Below, piece after piece: positions 12,535-23,600 of a stretch of DNA of 64,000 bases. The DNA lies in contig CM049314.1 of assembly GCA_026874595.1 (NCBI GenBank), positions 74,726,300-74,790,299 on the forward strand, in the 5' to 3' direction. The stretch is from Sipunculus nudus. Lineage: Eukaryota; Annelida; Sipuncula; Golfingiida; Sipunculidae. Numbering within the stretch: the stretch's first letter is position 1; each line of letters starts with the position of its first letter. The position numbers were made by a program, and so were the translations under genes. The notes under the pieces are model-generated. The model saw only the letters and a list, made by a program, of their open reading frames with translations, did no database searches and had not been told where the DNA came from.

Positions 12535-12734
12535 GTTTCGAGGCCTGAACTGGGACGAAACGCGAACTTGATCTGTAACTGGTCTATATCTGGCCACACA
12601 CCAAAAATCAGGCCAATATCTGCAGGCATTGCGAAAAAAAGTCTGTACAACTGTTTGATTTTGGAATGACGGAAGGACGGAATGACGGACATGGGTAAAA
12701 TTATATGCCCCGGCCACTTTGTGGCGGGGGCATA
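12535..12734 (-). mobile_element. F5 copy, inverted and truncated
   Basis: Minus-strand copy of the first ~200 bp of the 11483 element. The hairpin ATGCCCCGGCCAC / GTGGCGGGGGCAT lies at 12705-12734, followed inward by the CCATGTCCGTCATTCCGTCC segment and one CTGCAGATATTGGCC module. It lacks the other end. The two copies are therefore oppositely oriented, about 240 bp apart. Confidence 0.7.
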
Positions 12735-12744
12735 AAAAAATTGA

Positions 12745-12965
12745 GGTTTTTCCTTAATTTCTCAAAGGAACGAAGTTGCAAAGACCCAGTTTTCGGCTTG
12801 GTAGGAGATCTGGGGGATCGAAATCTAACATTATGCCAAATTTTGGATTCCTAGGTCTTACGGTTTCAAAACGTGCCACTTCTATGGACGGACGGACAAA
12901 TGGACAGACAGACGGACGGACAACGGACCACGACTATAGCTCAGATGACTTACAGTCAGCTTAGC
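12745..12965. mobile_element. F1-family fragment with intact right-hand hairpin
   Basis: Starts within TTCCTTAATTTCTCAAAGGAACG and continues to a GACGGACA-type tract. It ends in the F1 hairpin: GCTCAGATGACTT then AGTCAGCTTAGC, followed by TAAAA. Relatives with the same interior lie at 41820-41900, 45480-45640 and 54470-54540. It is truncated at the left. Confidence 0.7.
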
Positions 12966-13260
12966 TAAAATATGCAAAGATACTTATGCAAATAAAATCA
13001 AAAATAGTCAAAATATTAATGGTTGCATAATCTTAACATGTTAATATACATTCACAAGAAATTGCAACCAAGACTTTTACTCTTTTCTGTGCTTTAAATA
13101 TCTTTATAAAAGTTTAATTTACTTACATCAAATAAAATATAAGATAATATGAAATAATGATGACAAAACATTACTTTAAGAGAGTCCTAAAAACTCATTT
13201 TGAATCGCTTCAAGCAAAAGCCAGATTCTGACAATATCAACCTTTAGCAGTGATACATAC

Positions 13261-13395
13261 CTTTAGCACAGGATTTGCGATCCGCAAGTAGATGATAATT
13301 GTCTGGACACTGGCAGACATACCCGCTATTTGTAGTCACACACCTGTGCCTACAACCGTGATCTAAACCTCTGCACATGGAAATGTCCGGCTTTG
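13261..13395 (-). CDS. EGF-like domain exon (phase 1-1) of an extracellular multidomain gene
   Basis: On the minus strand this exon follows TTTTTATTTCAG and is followed by the donor GTATGTAT. It is 135 bp and symmetrical phase 1-1, typical of shuffled EGF exons. The frame encodes six cysteines in EGF order: C-x6-C-x3-C-x8-C-x-C-x12-C, with CRGLDHGCRHRC at the start and GYVCQCPDNYHLL in the middle. The style resembles matrilin-type non-calcium-binding EGF repeats. Disulphides 1-3, 2-4 and 5-6 are expected, and the product would be secreted or membrane-exposed. Its incoming phase matches the outgoing phase of the F5/8C exon at 38477-38636, upstream on the same strand. I infer one gene with a ~25-kb intron. 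It was too short for simple ORF calling. No further exon was found downstream. Confidence 0.82.
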
Positions 13396-13648
13396 CTGAA
13401 ATAAAAACTTGTGATAAATATAAAGTGAATGGTCATGGATGATGTGCTATGGTTTCCAGTATTTCATCAACAACAACAGAAATCCCCAACTTTGTCCCCG
13501 ATGATTTTTTATATTCAAGGACAATTATTTTGAGTCTGACACATCTTCAACACTGCTGTGGTAAACAGCAGTTGCATTATGTATGATGAATGTAGTCAAG
13601 ACACTACCTACTGGCCAGTGATAAAGAGGATTTTCAACACTTAAAAGC
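13396..13648. other. Intron sequence without recognisable features
   Basis: Low-copy sequence between the EGF-exon acceptor and the 40-bp minisatellite. It forms part of the inferred large intron. Confidence 0.5.
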
Positions 13649-14260
13649 CATGACCATACCCAACATTCCAATGAACACATTGTTTGTACATGACCATACC
13701 CAGCCGTTCAGTAAATACATTGTTTGGACATGACCATACCTAGCCGTTCAGTGAATACATTGTTTGGACATGACCATACCCAGCTGTTCAGTGAACACAT
13801 TGTTTGTACATGACCATACCCAGCCGTTCAGTGAATACATTGTTTGGACATGACCATACCCAGCCGTTCAGTGAACACATTGTTTAGACATGACCATACC
13901 CAGCCGTTCAGTGAACACATTGTTTGTACATGACCATACCCAGCCGTTCAGTGAACACATTGTTTGTTCATGACCACACCCAGCCGTTCAGTGAATACAT
14001 TGTTTGGACATGACCATACCCAGCCATTCAGTGAACACATTGTTTGTACATGACCATACCCAGCCATTCAGTGAACACATTGTTTGGACATGACCATACC
14101 CAGCCATTCAGTGAATACATTGTTTGGACATGACCATACCCAGCCGTTCAGTGAATACATTGTTTGTACATGACCATACCCAGCCGTTCAGTGAATAAAT
14201 TGTTTGGACATGACCATACCCAGCCGTTCAGTGAATACATTGTTTGGACATGACCTCACC
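13649..14260. repeat. 40-bp minisatellite, 15 full units
   Basis: The unit CATGACCATACCCAGCCGTT + CAGTGAACACATTGTTTGTA repeats with exactly 40-bp spacing from 13649 to 14248, plus a partial sixteenth unit. Units differ at a few fixed sites: GCCGTT or GCCATT, AACAC or AATAC, TTTGTA or TTTGGA. The pattern of variants suggests several recent two- and three-unit duplications. Confidence 0.95.
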
Positions 14261-14469
14261 TAGCTAGGAGCAAAACTGATTCTTCCCGCAAGTATGCTGT
14301 TTGAACGTGAGACAAAAAAAGCATATGGACAAATTTTTTCTTTTGGCCTATCAACTTTATAATATCTGACTTGTCCCTAATTTCAGGCATATTTTCTCAA
14401 ACTTTTGACCCTCATCTCTTTTTATTTTATTAAAATAATTCCATGGCCTGTTGGTGGCACTGTCTATTG
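14261..14469. other. Intron sequence without recognisable features
   Basis: No repeat or coding signal that I can support. Confidence 0.4.
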
Positions 14470-14712
14470 GATGATGATGAAGGTAGCCAGATGATAAGAA
14501 TGATATGTTATTATTGAGCCTTCTGGATTTCAGGTTTTACTAGTATGCACTGGGTAAGGAATAATCCTGAAATCATAACCTGTCATTAAGACATCAGAGC
14601 AAATCTCTGAGGTTCAACGAGATTTCACCAGTATGCCATAAAGGAACCTAGATTAGCGTCGAACCAGGGACGAACCAGCTCCAAAGTCCAACTCCTAAAC
14701 CACTAGGCTACG
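14470..14712 (-). mobile_element. tRNA-derived SINE
   Basis: On the minus strand the sequence from 14710 downward has a pol III A box (TAGCCTAGTGG, 14710-14700). About 45 bp later comes a B box (GGTTCGACGC, 14665-14656), which is tRNA spacing. The tRNA-like head is followed by a tail containing ATCTCGTTGAACCTCAGAG, possibly a conserved SINE core. The head is degenerate as a tRNA (no intact cloverleaf that I could pair), so this is a retroposon and not a tRNA gene. The downstream boundary near 14470 is approximate. Confidence 0.7.
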
Positions 14713-15044
14713 TCCTACCCCTGATTGTCATTTCTTAGTTACATGTACAAATACCTGTCAGGCCTTTAAAGAACACAGGGGCTGGTAAGTGTCTCTGAGG
14801 CTCAAAATCTCCAACAGACTCTTGGTTCTAAGGGTCGAAGCATCAGATGGGACCCACAAATTTCTGGCTTTAGGACCTTGAAGCAGCCAATGACCATTTC
14901 CAGCTGCCTCAAACGAACCCAACAGTGGTGTAAACACTTATAAGTGAGGCTTACATTTCACTATAAGCACACATTCATATAATGACATGATTTCTAGTAA
15001 TATAATGGTATGATATAATGGACTGACAGACTGACTGAAGTGTT
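14713..15044. other. Intron sequence without recognisable features
   Basis: Nothing I can assign. A short ATATAATGGTATGATATAATGG direct repeat precedes the F6 hairpin. Confidence 0.4.
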
Positions 15045-15810
15045 ACTATATCCTCTCCTGTAACTTTGTTACGAGGGGATAATTAGGAAAGGGTGGCATC
15101 AGTGATACCCAAATATTCCACATTCAGTGGACCATGATAAGAAAGCTAAAATTTAAACATTTTCAAACCATTTAAGAAAATATACCATTTCACATTACAG
15201 AGAGTAAGCTACCAGAGGTATAGTGCCATCAGCAGGCCAAAATTCACATCTCAATCAGACGATTAAATATGTCTAAACAATTTGGTTATGAATTAACAAT
15301 TGGTTCATGAAATTAAAGGATTAAAGGATTTGCCCAACATACATGAAATCAGAAAATTTTGCAATCAGCAGAATTCTGAGTTCCAAAGAAGCATCAGTCT
15401 GAAAATGGTTCTATTCAATGGATTATTCATTGAATTCCCCTAGTTCCAAGGAATCCTTGCTTATAAATGATGTAAAAGCTAAAGTGTACAGGTATACAGA
15501 CTTATAGGAAGGAAAGTGGAAAAGACCATTTAGACTTCATAAAGTTGATAAACAGAGGTGGCGCCATCTGCAGCTTTTTTATATAAATCACATGCAAGTC
15601 ATATGATAACTATGTCTAATAAATTTGGGGACAGTTGGTGTGGTGGTTCATAAGATGTAAGGTTAAAAGATTTTGCACTATACATATAAAACCTGTGAAT
15701 TAAATGATATAATTCCATGATCATCAGAATTCTAATTAAAGTCCTGTGGAGACATCTGTGGGAAAATTATTTAATTCAATATAGTATACATTGAATTCTC
15801 CTACCTACAA
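15045..15810. mobile_element. F6 repeat, left part (continues at 38104-38385)
   Basis: Opens with a hairpin: TATCCTCTCCTGTAAC, loop TTT, GTTACGAGGGGATA. It then shows ~340-bp tandem modules carrying GCCATCAGCAGG (15227) and GGTGGCGCCATCTGC (~15560), with ATTGAATTCYCCTA at about 15429 and 15790. The third module is interrupted at 15810 and resumes at 38104 (TGAATTCTTGCATATGATTT..., then AGGTGGCAGCACATGC). It ends near 38385 after a GACAGACAGACAGA tract. F6 is thus one element split by the 22.3-kb nest at 15811-38103. Confidence 0.68.
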
Positions 15811-15857
15811 CAGGGTTCTCGCCAGGATTTTTTCACAGCGTAACGGCAATTAAGAAA

Positions 15858-18045
15858 ACAAGGCCTACAGGCCTATTGCGAACCTGTGCATTAGGAAATA
15901 CACCAGGTATAATGCTTCAATACTGGACCATTACTTTTCATGTATATGAATAATGCAAGTACTAAACATTTTGAATAATAAACAATTACACAAACATCAC
16001 TGCTGAAATTCTGGCATGGGTGCACATACCACGAAAAAGATTGTAGCTGGCACCACCAGTCTTGTATACAACGAAGCTATCACAGATATATACATATGCC
16101 CAATTTCAGACTGATATATCAAACCCCTCCTGAGAAAAACGCAGGGACACACACTGTGCAAAATTCATGATAGGTGGCGACACCTGTCTTGTGAGCGAGA
16201 AAGCCATCAAAGACACATAGACAGGTCAAAATATTAGGCCAATACATCTAACTTACCTTAGAGTCTGATGCATGGGGCTGACCAGGCTTAGGTGAGAAAG
16301 GCTGTTGCCCCGAGTGAACTATGACAAATTGCTTGCTCAGGCTACTGCACTGAGTCAACTCATGACCTGCACCTGGCTAGACTGAGTGAACTTTTGACCT
16401 GTACCTGGCTGCACTGAGTGATCTCTTGACCTGTTGCATAATCTGACACAGTTTGCAGTCTGCCAAAGCTATAAATAGAATGCAGCTACTGCACTGAGTA
16501 AACTCCTGACCCATACCTGGCTGCACTGAGTGAACTCTTGACCTGTTGCCTAATCTGAAACAGTTGGCAGTGTGCCAAAGCTATAAATAGATCCAGACTG
16601 ACCTCTAGCCTGTTGCCAAATCTGAAATAGTAGCCACACCATTGCATAAGCTCAAGCAGGGGCCCTGCCCTGAGGGGCTTGACACCCATGAAGTGATCAC
16701 ATGGTGCCCATGAGGTGTTCACATGTGACCCATGAGGTGATCACATGCCTTGTGCTTGGCTGCACTGATTGAACTCTTGACCTTTATCTGGCTGCACTGA
16801 ATGAACTCTTGATCTGTTCCCAAACCTGATACAGTTGGCAGTTTCTCAACCTATTTAAAGATACGGATTCAATCTCGGCCTGTTGGTATTTCTGTTTACA
16901 CATACTGAAGGACTTTGGCTAATTTTTTTTTTTTCAAGCCGACATATTCATAAACTTTTTATCAAAATATCTAGAATAATAAAAGATGCAGTACTTTCAT
17001 TGTTAAAGGTCCAATAGTTCTGCCAAAAATCATTCTAGTGAACTTGAACAAAGGCCACCTAAGAATAATTTTTGTGCAATGTTTCAGAAGATATAATTGA
17101 AATAATAATTTTGTAGAAGAACACTATTGCAGTCCTCAGTTTGGAAAAGACATAATAATGGCCATAAGACCAACTTAAGCTTTTCACAACTCAACCAAAA
17201 ATCAACAGTATTCTCAGTATATAACAGTAAACTCAGTATATTCTGATATGATTGAAAGAACCATGTCCTAGGATATTTCTTTTGAAAAATTGAACAATTC
17301 AACTTGACAGTTTCATCATTAAGCTGAAAGAGGCTAAAATTATGAGGTTATTTAACTTAAAAAAACAGGTCAATGTAGGTGGCACCACAAAATCTGCAAC
17401 TTCAAATATGAGTTATGTGACCAACATTTGCACAATACTTGGTAATGCTAGGTTCTGTCATTTCTGAGATTACTATGTCAGTATGCTTATTTGGCCTAAT
17501 GACTGTTCAAATTTGTGCAACCATTTGAACAAACTTGAGAAGGCTTGCCTCTGGGATCATGGTAAAATATTGAACAATTATGCTGGACTGTTTACAAGAA
17601 GAAGACTTTTAAAGGTTTTTCAGCCTTTTCCCTATAAAATTTAAGTAAATGCGGATTACAAAAAAAGAAGCTGAATCCCACAACATTTGATATGTGACAG
17701 ATTATTGCATAAAATCTGGGGATGGTAGCTCCAGCTATTCCTGAGAAATTATGGGTTAATATACAGATGACCAATGACCTCTGTACAAAAAAAGGTCAAT
17801 GCAAGTGGCGCCACCAATACCTGAATTTCAAATACGACTCATGTGACTATCACTGGCATTAGATTTGGTGATGATAGCTCCAGCCGTTTCTGAGACTGTC
17901 ATTTTAGTATGCTTTTTTGGACAGATTACTTAAGTTCAACTTCCTGTAACTCGGCCAAACTTCACCCAAATTTAACCATTTGAACAAACTTGAGAGAGCT
18001 GGTATAAGAGATTATTTCTTTGAAATATTGAAGATTTTAAACAGT
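15858..18045 (-). mobile_element. F2-family element copy 1, truncated
   Basis: Starts with the F2 terminus CAAGGCCTACAGGCCTATTGCGAACCTGTGCA and is collinear for ~2.2 kb with the copy at 48452-50600. Shared phrases include TATAATGCTTCAATACTGG, GCACTGAGTGAACTCTTGACC and GTAACTCGGCCAAA. A variant AAGTGGCGCCACCAA palindrome lies at ~17803. Similarity stops near 18030-18045, so the other end is missing. The minus strand is given because the CTTG end of the Helitron-like plan is on the left. Confidence 0.75.
16255..16870. repeat. GCACTGAGTGAACTCTTGACC internal tandem repeat of F2
   Basis: A run of imperfect repeats of CTGGCTGCACTGAGTGAACT + CTTGACCTGTTGC and GCTATAAATAGA, with units of roughly 60-110 bp. 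The same block recurs in the second F2 copy at about 48880-49460. Short reading frames across it are accidental. Confidence 0.7.
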
Positions 18046-18965
18046 AGGGGGGCTACTTATACAAATATAAGTTGGTCCGCAAAATTCACGAAGGCTTCCC
18101 TTTGCCGGTTGTTGCGTTATTTCCTCCTTAATATTCATTTCCGGAACACTTGCAAAGATGATATCATCATAATCTACTAATGCATAATGTCACTTCATGG
18201 TGACTTTTCATCGAAAATATAGTCAACATGACAGGGGATCGATATCGCCGCGTGCGCTGCGACTTGCCTGCCACCTGCAAACTTCCTAGACCATTTCCCG
18301 CCAAAATAGGGCTGATCCAGCCCGCCAAACAAAGTGTGTACACTTGGACTTTTTTTTATCTACTTTCGCAACATTTGCGTTTGAAGAGAACCATTAACAC
18401 GGGCTTTATAATGCAGTTTTACGGAATCACCGCAAGTTTTCTATTTTTGCAATCCTGCCTGCATGGTTCCCATTCACCCAGATTTATTTGATCGTCACGT
18501 GTGGAAATTTTACTGCAAACACCGCAGGTTGTCCCCTGAGAGATTAAAGGCCACTGATCAGCTGTACAGACGGAAGCGGCTAGACGAGTCTAAGCGGTCA
18601 GATATTCAAAGGGAGACGTTTGGAAAATCTAGCTGGGTCAAACATGCACGCTTTTCATCGGACAGAAATGGTTGACGTACTGGTACCAGCGCTGTGTTTG
18701 CGTCCGCAATTCGTAAAAACAAAGAATGTGAATTTACCAGTGAAAACAAAATGGTAAATACACCTTTCACGAAAGAGTTTACATACTTCATTCCGAATGT
18801 TCAGTCATTGCATGAACCATGAACCCTGCCACCCCTACTTTAAATGAACTGGCTTGAAGGTTCTGGGAAGTCTGCCAGGGACTGCTTTTCGCGATTTGGG
18901 CGATCCCATTCCAAGGTCAAGATGACCCCAGACACTTTCGACCTGCATACCCATGAACAAACACG
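18046..18965. other. Low-copy segment of the CAGGG transposon, CpG-richer
   Basis: Not repeated elsewhere in the window and richer in CpG than its surroundings (for example GATCGATATCGCCGCGTGCG near 18237). It lies between the truncated F2 copy and the F1b element and probably belongs to the CAGGG transposon. It contains the candidate reading frame at 18463-18675. Confidence 0.45.
18463..18675 (+). CDS. Candidate small protein or first exon, basic, unknown function
   Basis: A 70-codon ATG frame in the low-copy part of the CAGGG transposon. The product is charged and codon-like (MVPIHPDLFDRHVWKFYCKH at the start, then an Arg/Lys-rich helix-forming stretch), unlike the low-complexity frames elsewhere. 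No domain is recognised. It might be the first exon of the transposon's own gene, since several GT donors lie just before the stop, but no continuation is visible. Low certainty. Confidence 0.25.
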   Translation: MVPIHPDLFDRHVWKFYCKHRRLSPERLKATDQLYRRKRLDESKRSDIQRETFGKSSWVKHARFSSDRNG

Positions 18966-19436
18966 TTGCAAATAACAAGGGACCCATGGGTCACGGCGCT
19001 CAGCAAATATATATGATAAAAATATGATTTGGGAAAGAAGCACATGCTTGTTTTGTGTGGTAATAAATTTAAGCTTTATTATGAGTTGTTGGTGTTTAGC
19101 TTATGTATGATTTTGATAGTATCTTTGGAGACAGGGGAGAGGATTGATTTCATTTATTTTATTAACAAATGGAGTGCTATTGTCACACAGATTTTGACTT
19201 GGCCATATAACTTATAAGCAGCACATATAATAAAAGAGTTTAACTATTTATTAACAAGTGACCCATGGGTCATGACGCTCAGCTGACTGGGAAGAGATTT
19301 GCAAAAGGAAATTTTATCATCAGAATGGTAGTATATACCCATTCAACTGAAGCATCAAACAGATTAACCAACAGGCCAAGATTTAGTCTGTATTTATATA
19401 TCTAAAAAATAGAGAAAAATGTGTAAACTTTTAAAA

Positions 19437-20604
19437 CTAGAATACGGGTAACTGACAAGTGACTACATGTATCTGCCAAAATCGGATAGTGAGGCATGGA
19501 TTGAGTGGCAAGGGGAAATAGAGTGAGGTATGTTGCATATTAGCATGGATGTCTGCAGCCTAAATGTGTATGTAGGTTATGCCACCTACCACAAATCCAG
19601 AAAGCTGTCCAAGTTGTATACACCTGCAAAATTTTAGGCAGAAAAGTCAAACCACTACATGTATATGAGCGATTTTTGCCCATGGCAGACAAACAGACAA
19701 ACACTGTGCAAAAATCTTTGCAGGTAACCCCTCCAGTTTTGTGTATGATAAAGACCTATGTGAGATCTAAACACATGCACAATTTTGGCCCAATCGGTCA
19801 AATGGTTCCTGAGATATGAGCTTGGATGTGTCCAGCGTTAACTAGAATGTAGGTGGCGCCACCTGTTATAAAATCAAGAAAGCTGTCCACAATGTATAAA
19901 CCTGCAAAATTTTAGGCAGTTATGTCGAACCACTACAGAGAAATGAGTAATTTTAGGCCACGGCAGAGTAACAGACAGACGCTGTGCAAACATTGTTACA
20001 GGTGGCGCCATCATTTTTTGTGTATGTTACAGAGCTATCAAAGGGCTACATTTGTATAAATTTTATTTCCTGATCGGTCAAACGGTTCCCGAGATATAAG
20101 CTTGGATGTCATCAGTGTGAACGTGAACGTAGGTGGCGCCACCTGTCATAAAATCAAGAAAGCTATCCTGGATGTATACACATGACGAATTTCAGGTGAA
20201 TTAGTCAATTCACTGCAGAGATATGAGTGATTTTAACCCAAGGCAGATGAACAGATGGACACTGTGCAAACATGGTTACAGGTGGCGCCACCATTTTTTG
20301 TGTATGTTATAAAGCAATCCAAGGGCTACATTTGTATCAATTTTATTTCCTGATCGGTCAAACGGTTCCCGAGATATGAGGGTTTATGAGTGGAAACAGA
20401 CCCACAAATGGACACTGGATAGAGAGGAAAGGTCAGAGGTCAATGCAAATTGGTTAGGCACCAGTTCAAATGTGACCCGATAATAGGTGTAAGTTTGGGA
20501 AAAATCGGTCCATTAGTCTCCAAGGAGCTCTCTGGAAACGAACGCCGCGGCGGCGGAGGAACTCGGTCAAAAACATAGTATCCGCAAAACTTCGTTTTGG
20601 TGGA
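19437..20604 (-). mobile_element. F3 Helitron-like element copy 1 (TC...CTAG), nested in F1a
   Basis: The plus strand reads A|CTAGAATACGGGTAACTG...TTTTGGTGGA|TAC. On the minus strand it starts TC, ends CTAG and sits between A and T, the canonical Helitron arrangement. The right end folds: GTATCCGCAAAAC, short loop, GTTTTGGTGGATAC. Its arm is inverted relative to GTATCTGCCAAAA near the left end. A GCGGCGGCGG tract lies ~35 bp inside the right hairpin. The interior has ~280-bp modules with GGTGGCGCCACC at 19852, 20132 and 20281. The uninterrupted F1a copy at 39700-39730 gives the empty site. It is non-autonomous. Confidence 0.8.
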
Positions 20605-20639
20605 TACAAAAATACAGGCGGCTCCACCAGTCTGCAGAA

Positions 20640-23600
20640 ACTAATAAAAACACTTAATGGTCAATATCCATGCAAAAAATCATGGTGATCTCTGCATTAG
20701 TTGTTCAGATACTTCAGTTTTTGTATCAAATTGTCCATTATTCTGAGGGATACTTCGGAGTCCTATAGCTTGAAGGATATGGGTAACAGAGACCTAATTT
20801 CAAGTTTCCACAGGCACCTTTCATGGGCCTCCTTGCATGACAAGAATGAAGATTCTAGGTCCAGTTGTTGCGATTTGTACCCTGTTGACAGATAACCACA
20901 TCTTTAAAGGTCTCAAAAAAAAGAAAAAAATTCGTAAAAATTTGAAAAAAATAGAGGTGGCACACCCAGTCTGCAGAAACTGATGGAACAGCTCATGATC
21001 AATATGTATGCCGAAAATCATGACCATCAGTGATGTAGTTAATGAGATATTGAAGTTTTTGTATGAAATTTTTGACTATTCTGGGGGGTAATTTTGGGCC
21101 CCATAGCTCGAAGGATATGGGTAACAGAGACCTAATTTCTGGTTTCCATGGAGACTTTTCATAGGTCTCTCAGTGTGTCAAAAATGAAGATTCTAGGTCC
21201 AGTCGTTACGATTTGTGCCACGCTAACAGATGACAGCATCCTCAAAGGTCTTAAAAATAGAGTAAAATATCGTAAAAAATCAAACAGTACAGGTGGCGCC
21301 ACCAGTCTGCAGGAACTGATCGAACATCTCATGATCAATATGTATGCCAAAAATGAAGACCATCAGTGATGTAGTTATTGAGATATTGAAGTTTTTGTAT
21401 GAAATTTTTTACTATTCTGGGGGGTACTTTGGGGCCCCATAGCTCGAAGGATATGGGTAACAGAGACCTAATTTCAGGTTTCCATGGAGACTTATCATGG
21501 GTCTCCCTGTGTGTCAAGAACAAAGATTCTAGGTCCAGTCGTTACGATTTGTACCCTGTTGACAGATAACTACATCCTTAAAGGTCTCAAAAATGGAGAA
21601 AACAATTCGTGAACATTGAAAAATACAGGTGGCGCCACCAGTCTGCACAAACTGATGAAACATCTCATGATCAATATGTATGTCGAAAATCATGACCATC
21701 AGTGATGTAGTTAATGAGATATTGAAGCTTTTGTATGAAATTTTTGACTATTCTGGGGGGTAATTTTGGGCCCCATAGCTCGAAGGATATGGGTAACAGA
21801 GACCTAATTTCTGGTTTCCATGGAGACTTTTCATAGGTCTCTCAGTGTGTCAAAAATGAAGATTCTAGGTCCAGTCGTTACGATTTGTACCCTATTGACA
21901 GATAACTACATCCTTAAAGGTCTCAAAAATGGAGAAAACAATTCGTGAACATTGAAAAATACAGGTGGCGAAACCAGTCTGCACAAACCAATGAAACATC
22001 TCATGATCAATATGTATGTCGAATATCATGACCATCAGTGATGTAGTTAATGAGATATTGAAGTTTTTGTATGAAATTTTTCACTATTCTGGGGGGTAAT
22101 TTTGGGCCCCATAGCTCGAAGGATATGGGTAACAGAGACCTAATTTCTGGTTTCCATGGAGACTTTTCATAGGTCTCTCAGTGTGTCAAAAATGAAGATT
22201 CTAGGTCCAGTCGTTACGATTTGTGCCACGCTAACAGATGACAGCATCCTCAAAGGTCTCAAAAATAGAGTAAAATATCGTAAAAAATCAAACAGTCCAG
22301 GTGGCGCCACCAGTCTGCAGGAACTGATCGAACATCTCATGATCAATATGTATGCCAAAAATGAAGACCATCAGTGATGTAGTTATTGAGATATTGAAGT
22401 TTTTGTATGAAATTTTTTACTATTCTGGGGGGTACTTTGGGGCCCCATAGCTCGAAGGATATGGGTAACAGAGACCTAATTTCAGGTTTCCATGGAGACT
22501 TATCATGGTTCTCCCTGTGTGTCAAGAACAAAGATTCTAGGTCCAGTCGTTACGATTTGTACCCTGTTGACAGATAACTACATCCTTAAAGGTCTCAAAA
22601 ATGGAGAAAACAATTCGTGAACATTGAAAAATACAGGTGGCGCCACCAGTCTGCACAAACTGATGAAACATCTCATGATCAATATGTATGTCGAAAATCA
22701 TGACCATCAGTGATGTAGTTAATGAGATATTGAAGTTTTTGTATGAAATTTTTGACTATTCTGGGGGGTAATTTTGGGCCCCATAGCTCGAAGGATATGG
22801 GTAACAGAGACCTAATTTCTGGTTTCCATGGAGACTTTTCATAGGTCTCTCAGTGTGTCAAAAATGAAGATTCTAGGTCCAGTCGTTACGATTTGTGCCA
22901 CGCTAACAGATGACAGCATCCTCAAAGGTCTCAAAAATAGAGTAAAATATCGTAAAAAATCAAACAGTACAGGTGGCGCCACCAGTCTGCAGGAACTGAT
23001 CGAACATCTCATGATCAATATGTATGCCAAAAATGAAGACCATCAGTGATGTAGTTATTGAGATATTGAAGTTTTTGTATGAAATTTTTTACTATTCTGG
23101 GGGGTACTTTGGGGCCCCATAGCTCGAAGGATATGGGTAACAGAGACCTAATTTCAGGTTTCCATGGAGACTTATCATGGTTCTCCCTGTGTGTCAAGAA
23201 CAAAGATTCTAGGTCCAGTCGTTACGATTTGTACCCTGTTGACAGATAACTACATCCTTAAAGGTCTCAAAAATGGAGAAAACAATTCGTGAACATTGAA
23301 AAATACAGGTGGCGCCACCAGTCTGCACAAACTGATGAAACATCTCATGATCAATATGTATGTCGAAAATCATGACCATCAGTGATGTAGTTAATGAGAT
23401 ATTGAAGTTTTTGTATGAAATTTTTGACTATTCTGGGGGGTAATTTTGGGCCCCATAGCTCGAAGGATATGGGTAACAGAGACCTAATTTCTGGTTTCCA
23501 TGGAGACTTTTCATAGGTCTCTCAGTGTGTCAAAAATGAAGATTCTAGGTCCAGTCGTTACGATTTGTGCCACGCTAACAGATGACAGCATCCTCAAAGG

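Noticed and set aside
12776-12964. Frame ending in DGRTNGQTDGRT
   Set aside because: The Asp-Gly-Arg-Thr part is the GACGGACA tract of an F1 right end, not protein.
13649-14260. Regular 40-bp repeat that might suggest a CRISPR array
   Set aside because: The whole 40 bp is repeated with no unique spacers and no cas genes; it is a eukaryotic minisatellite.
14655-14712. tRNA gene on the minus strand
   Set aside because: A and B boxes are present, but I could not pair acceptor and anticodon stems, and non-tRNA sequence follows as in a SINE.
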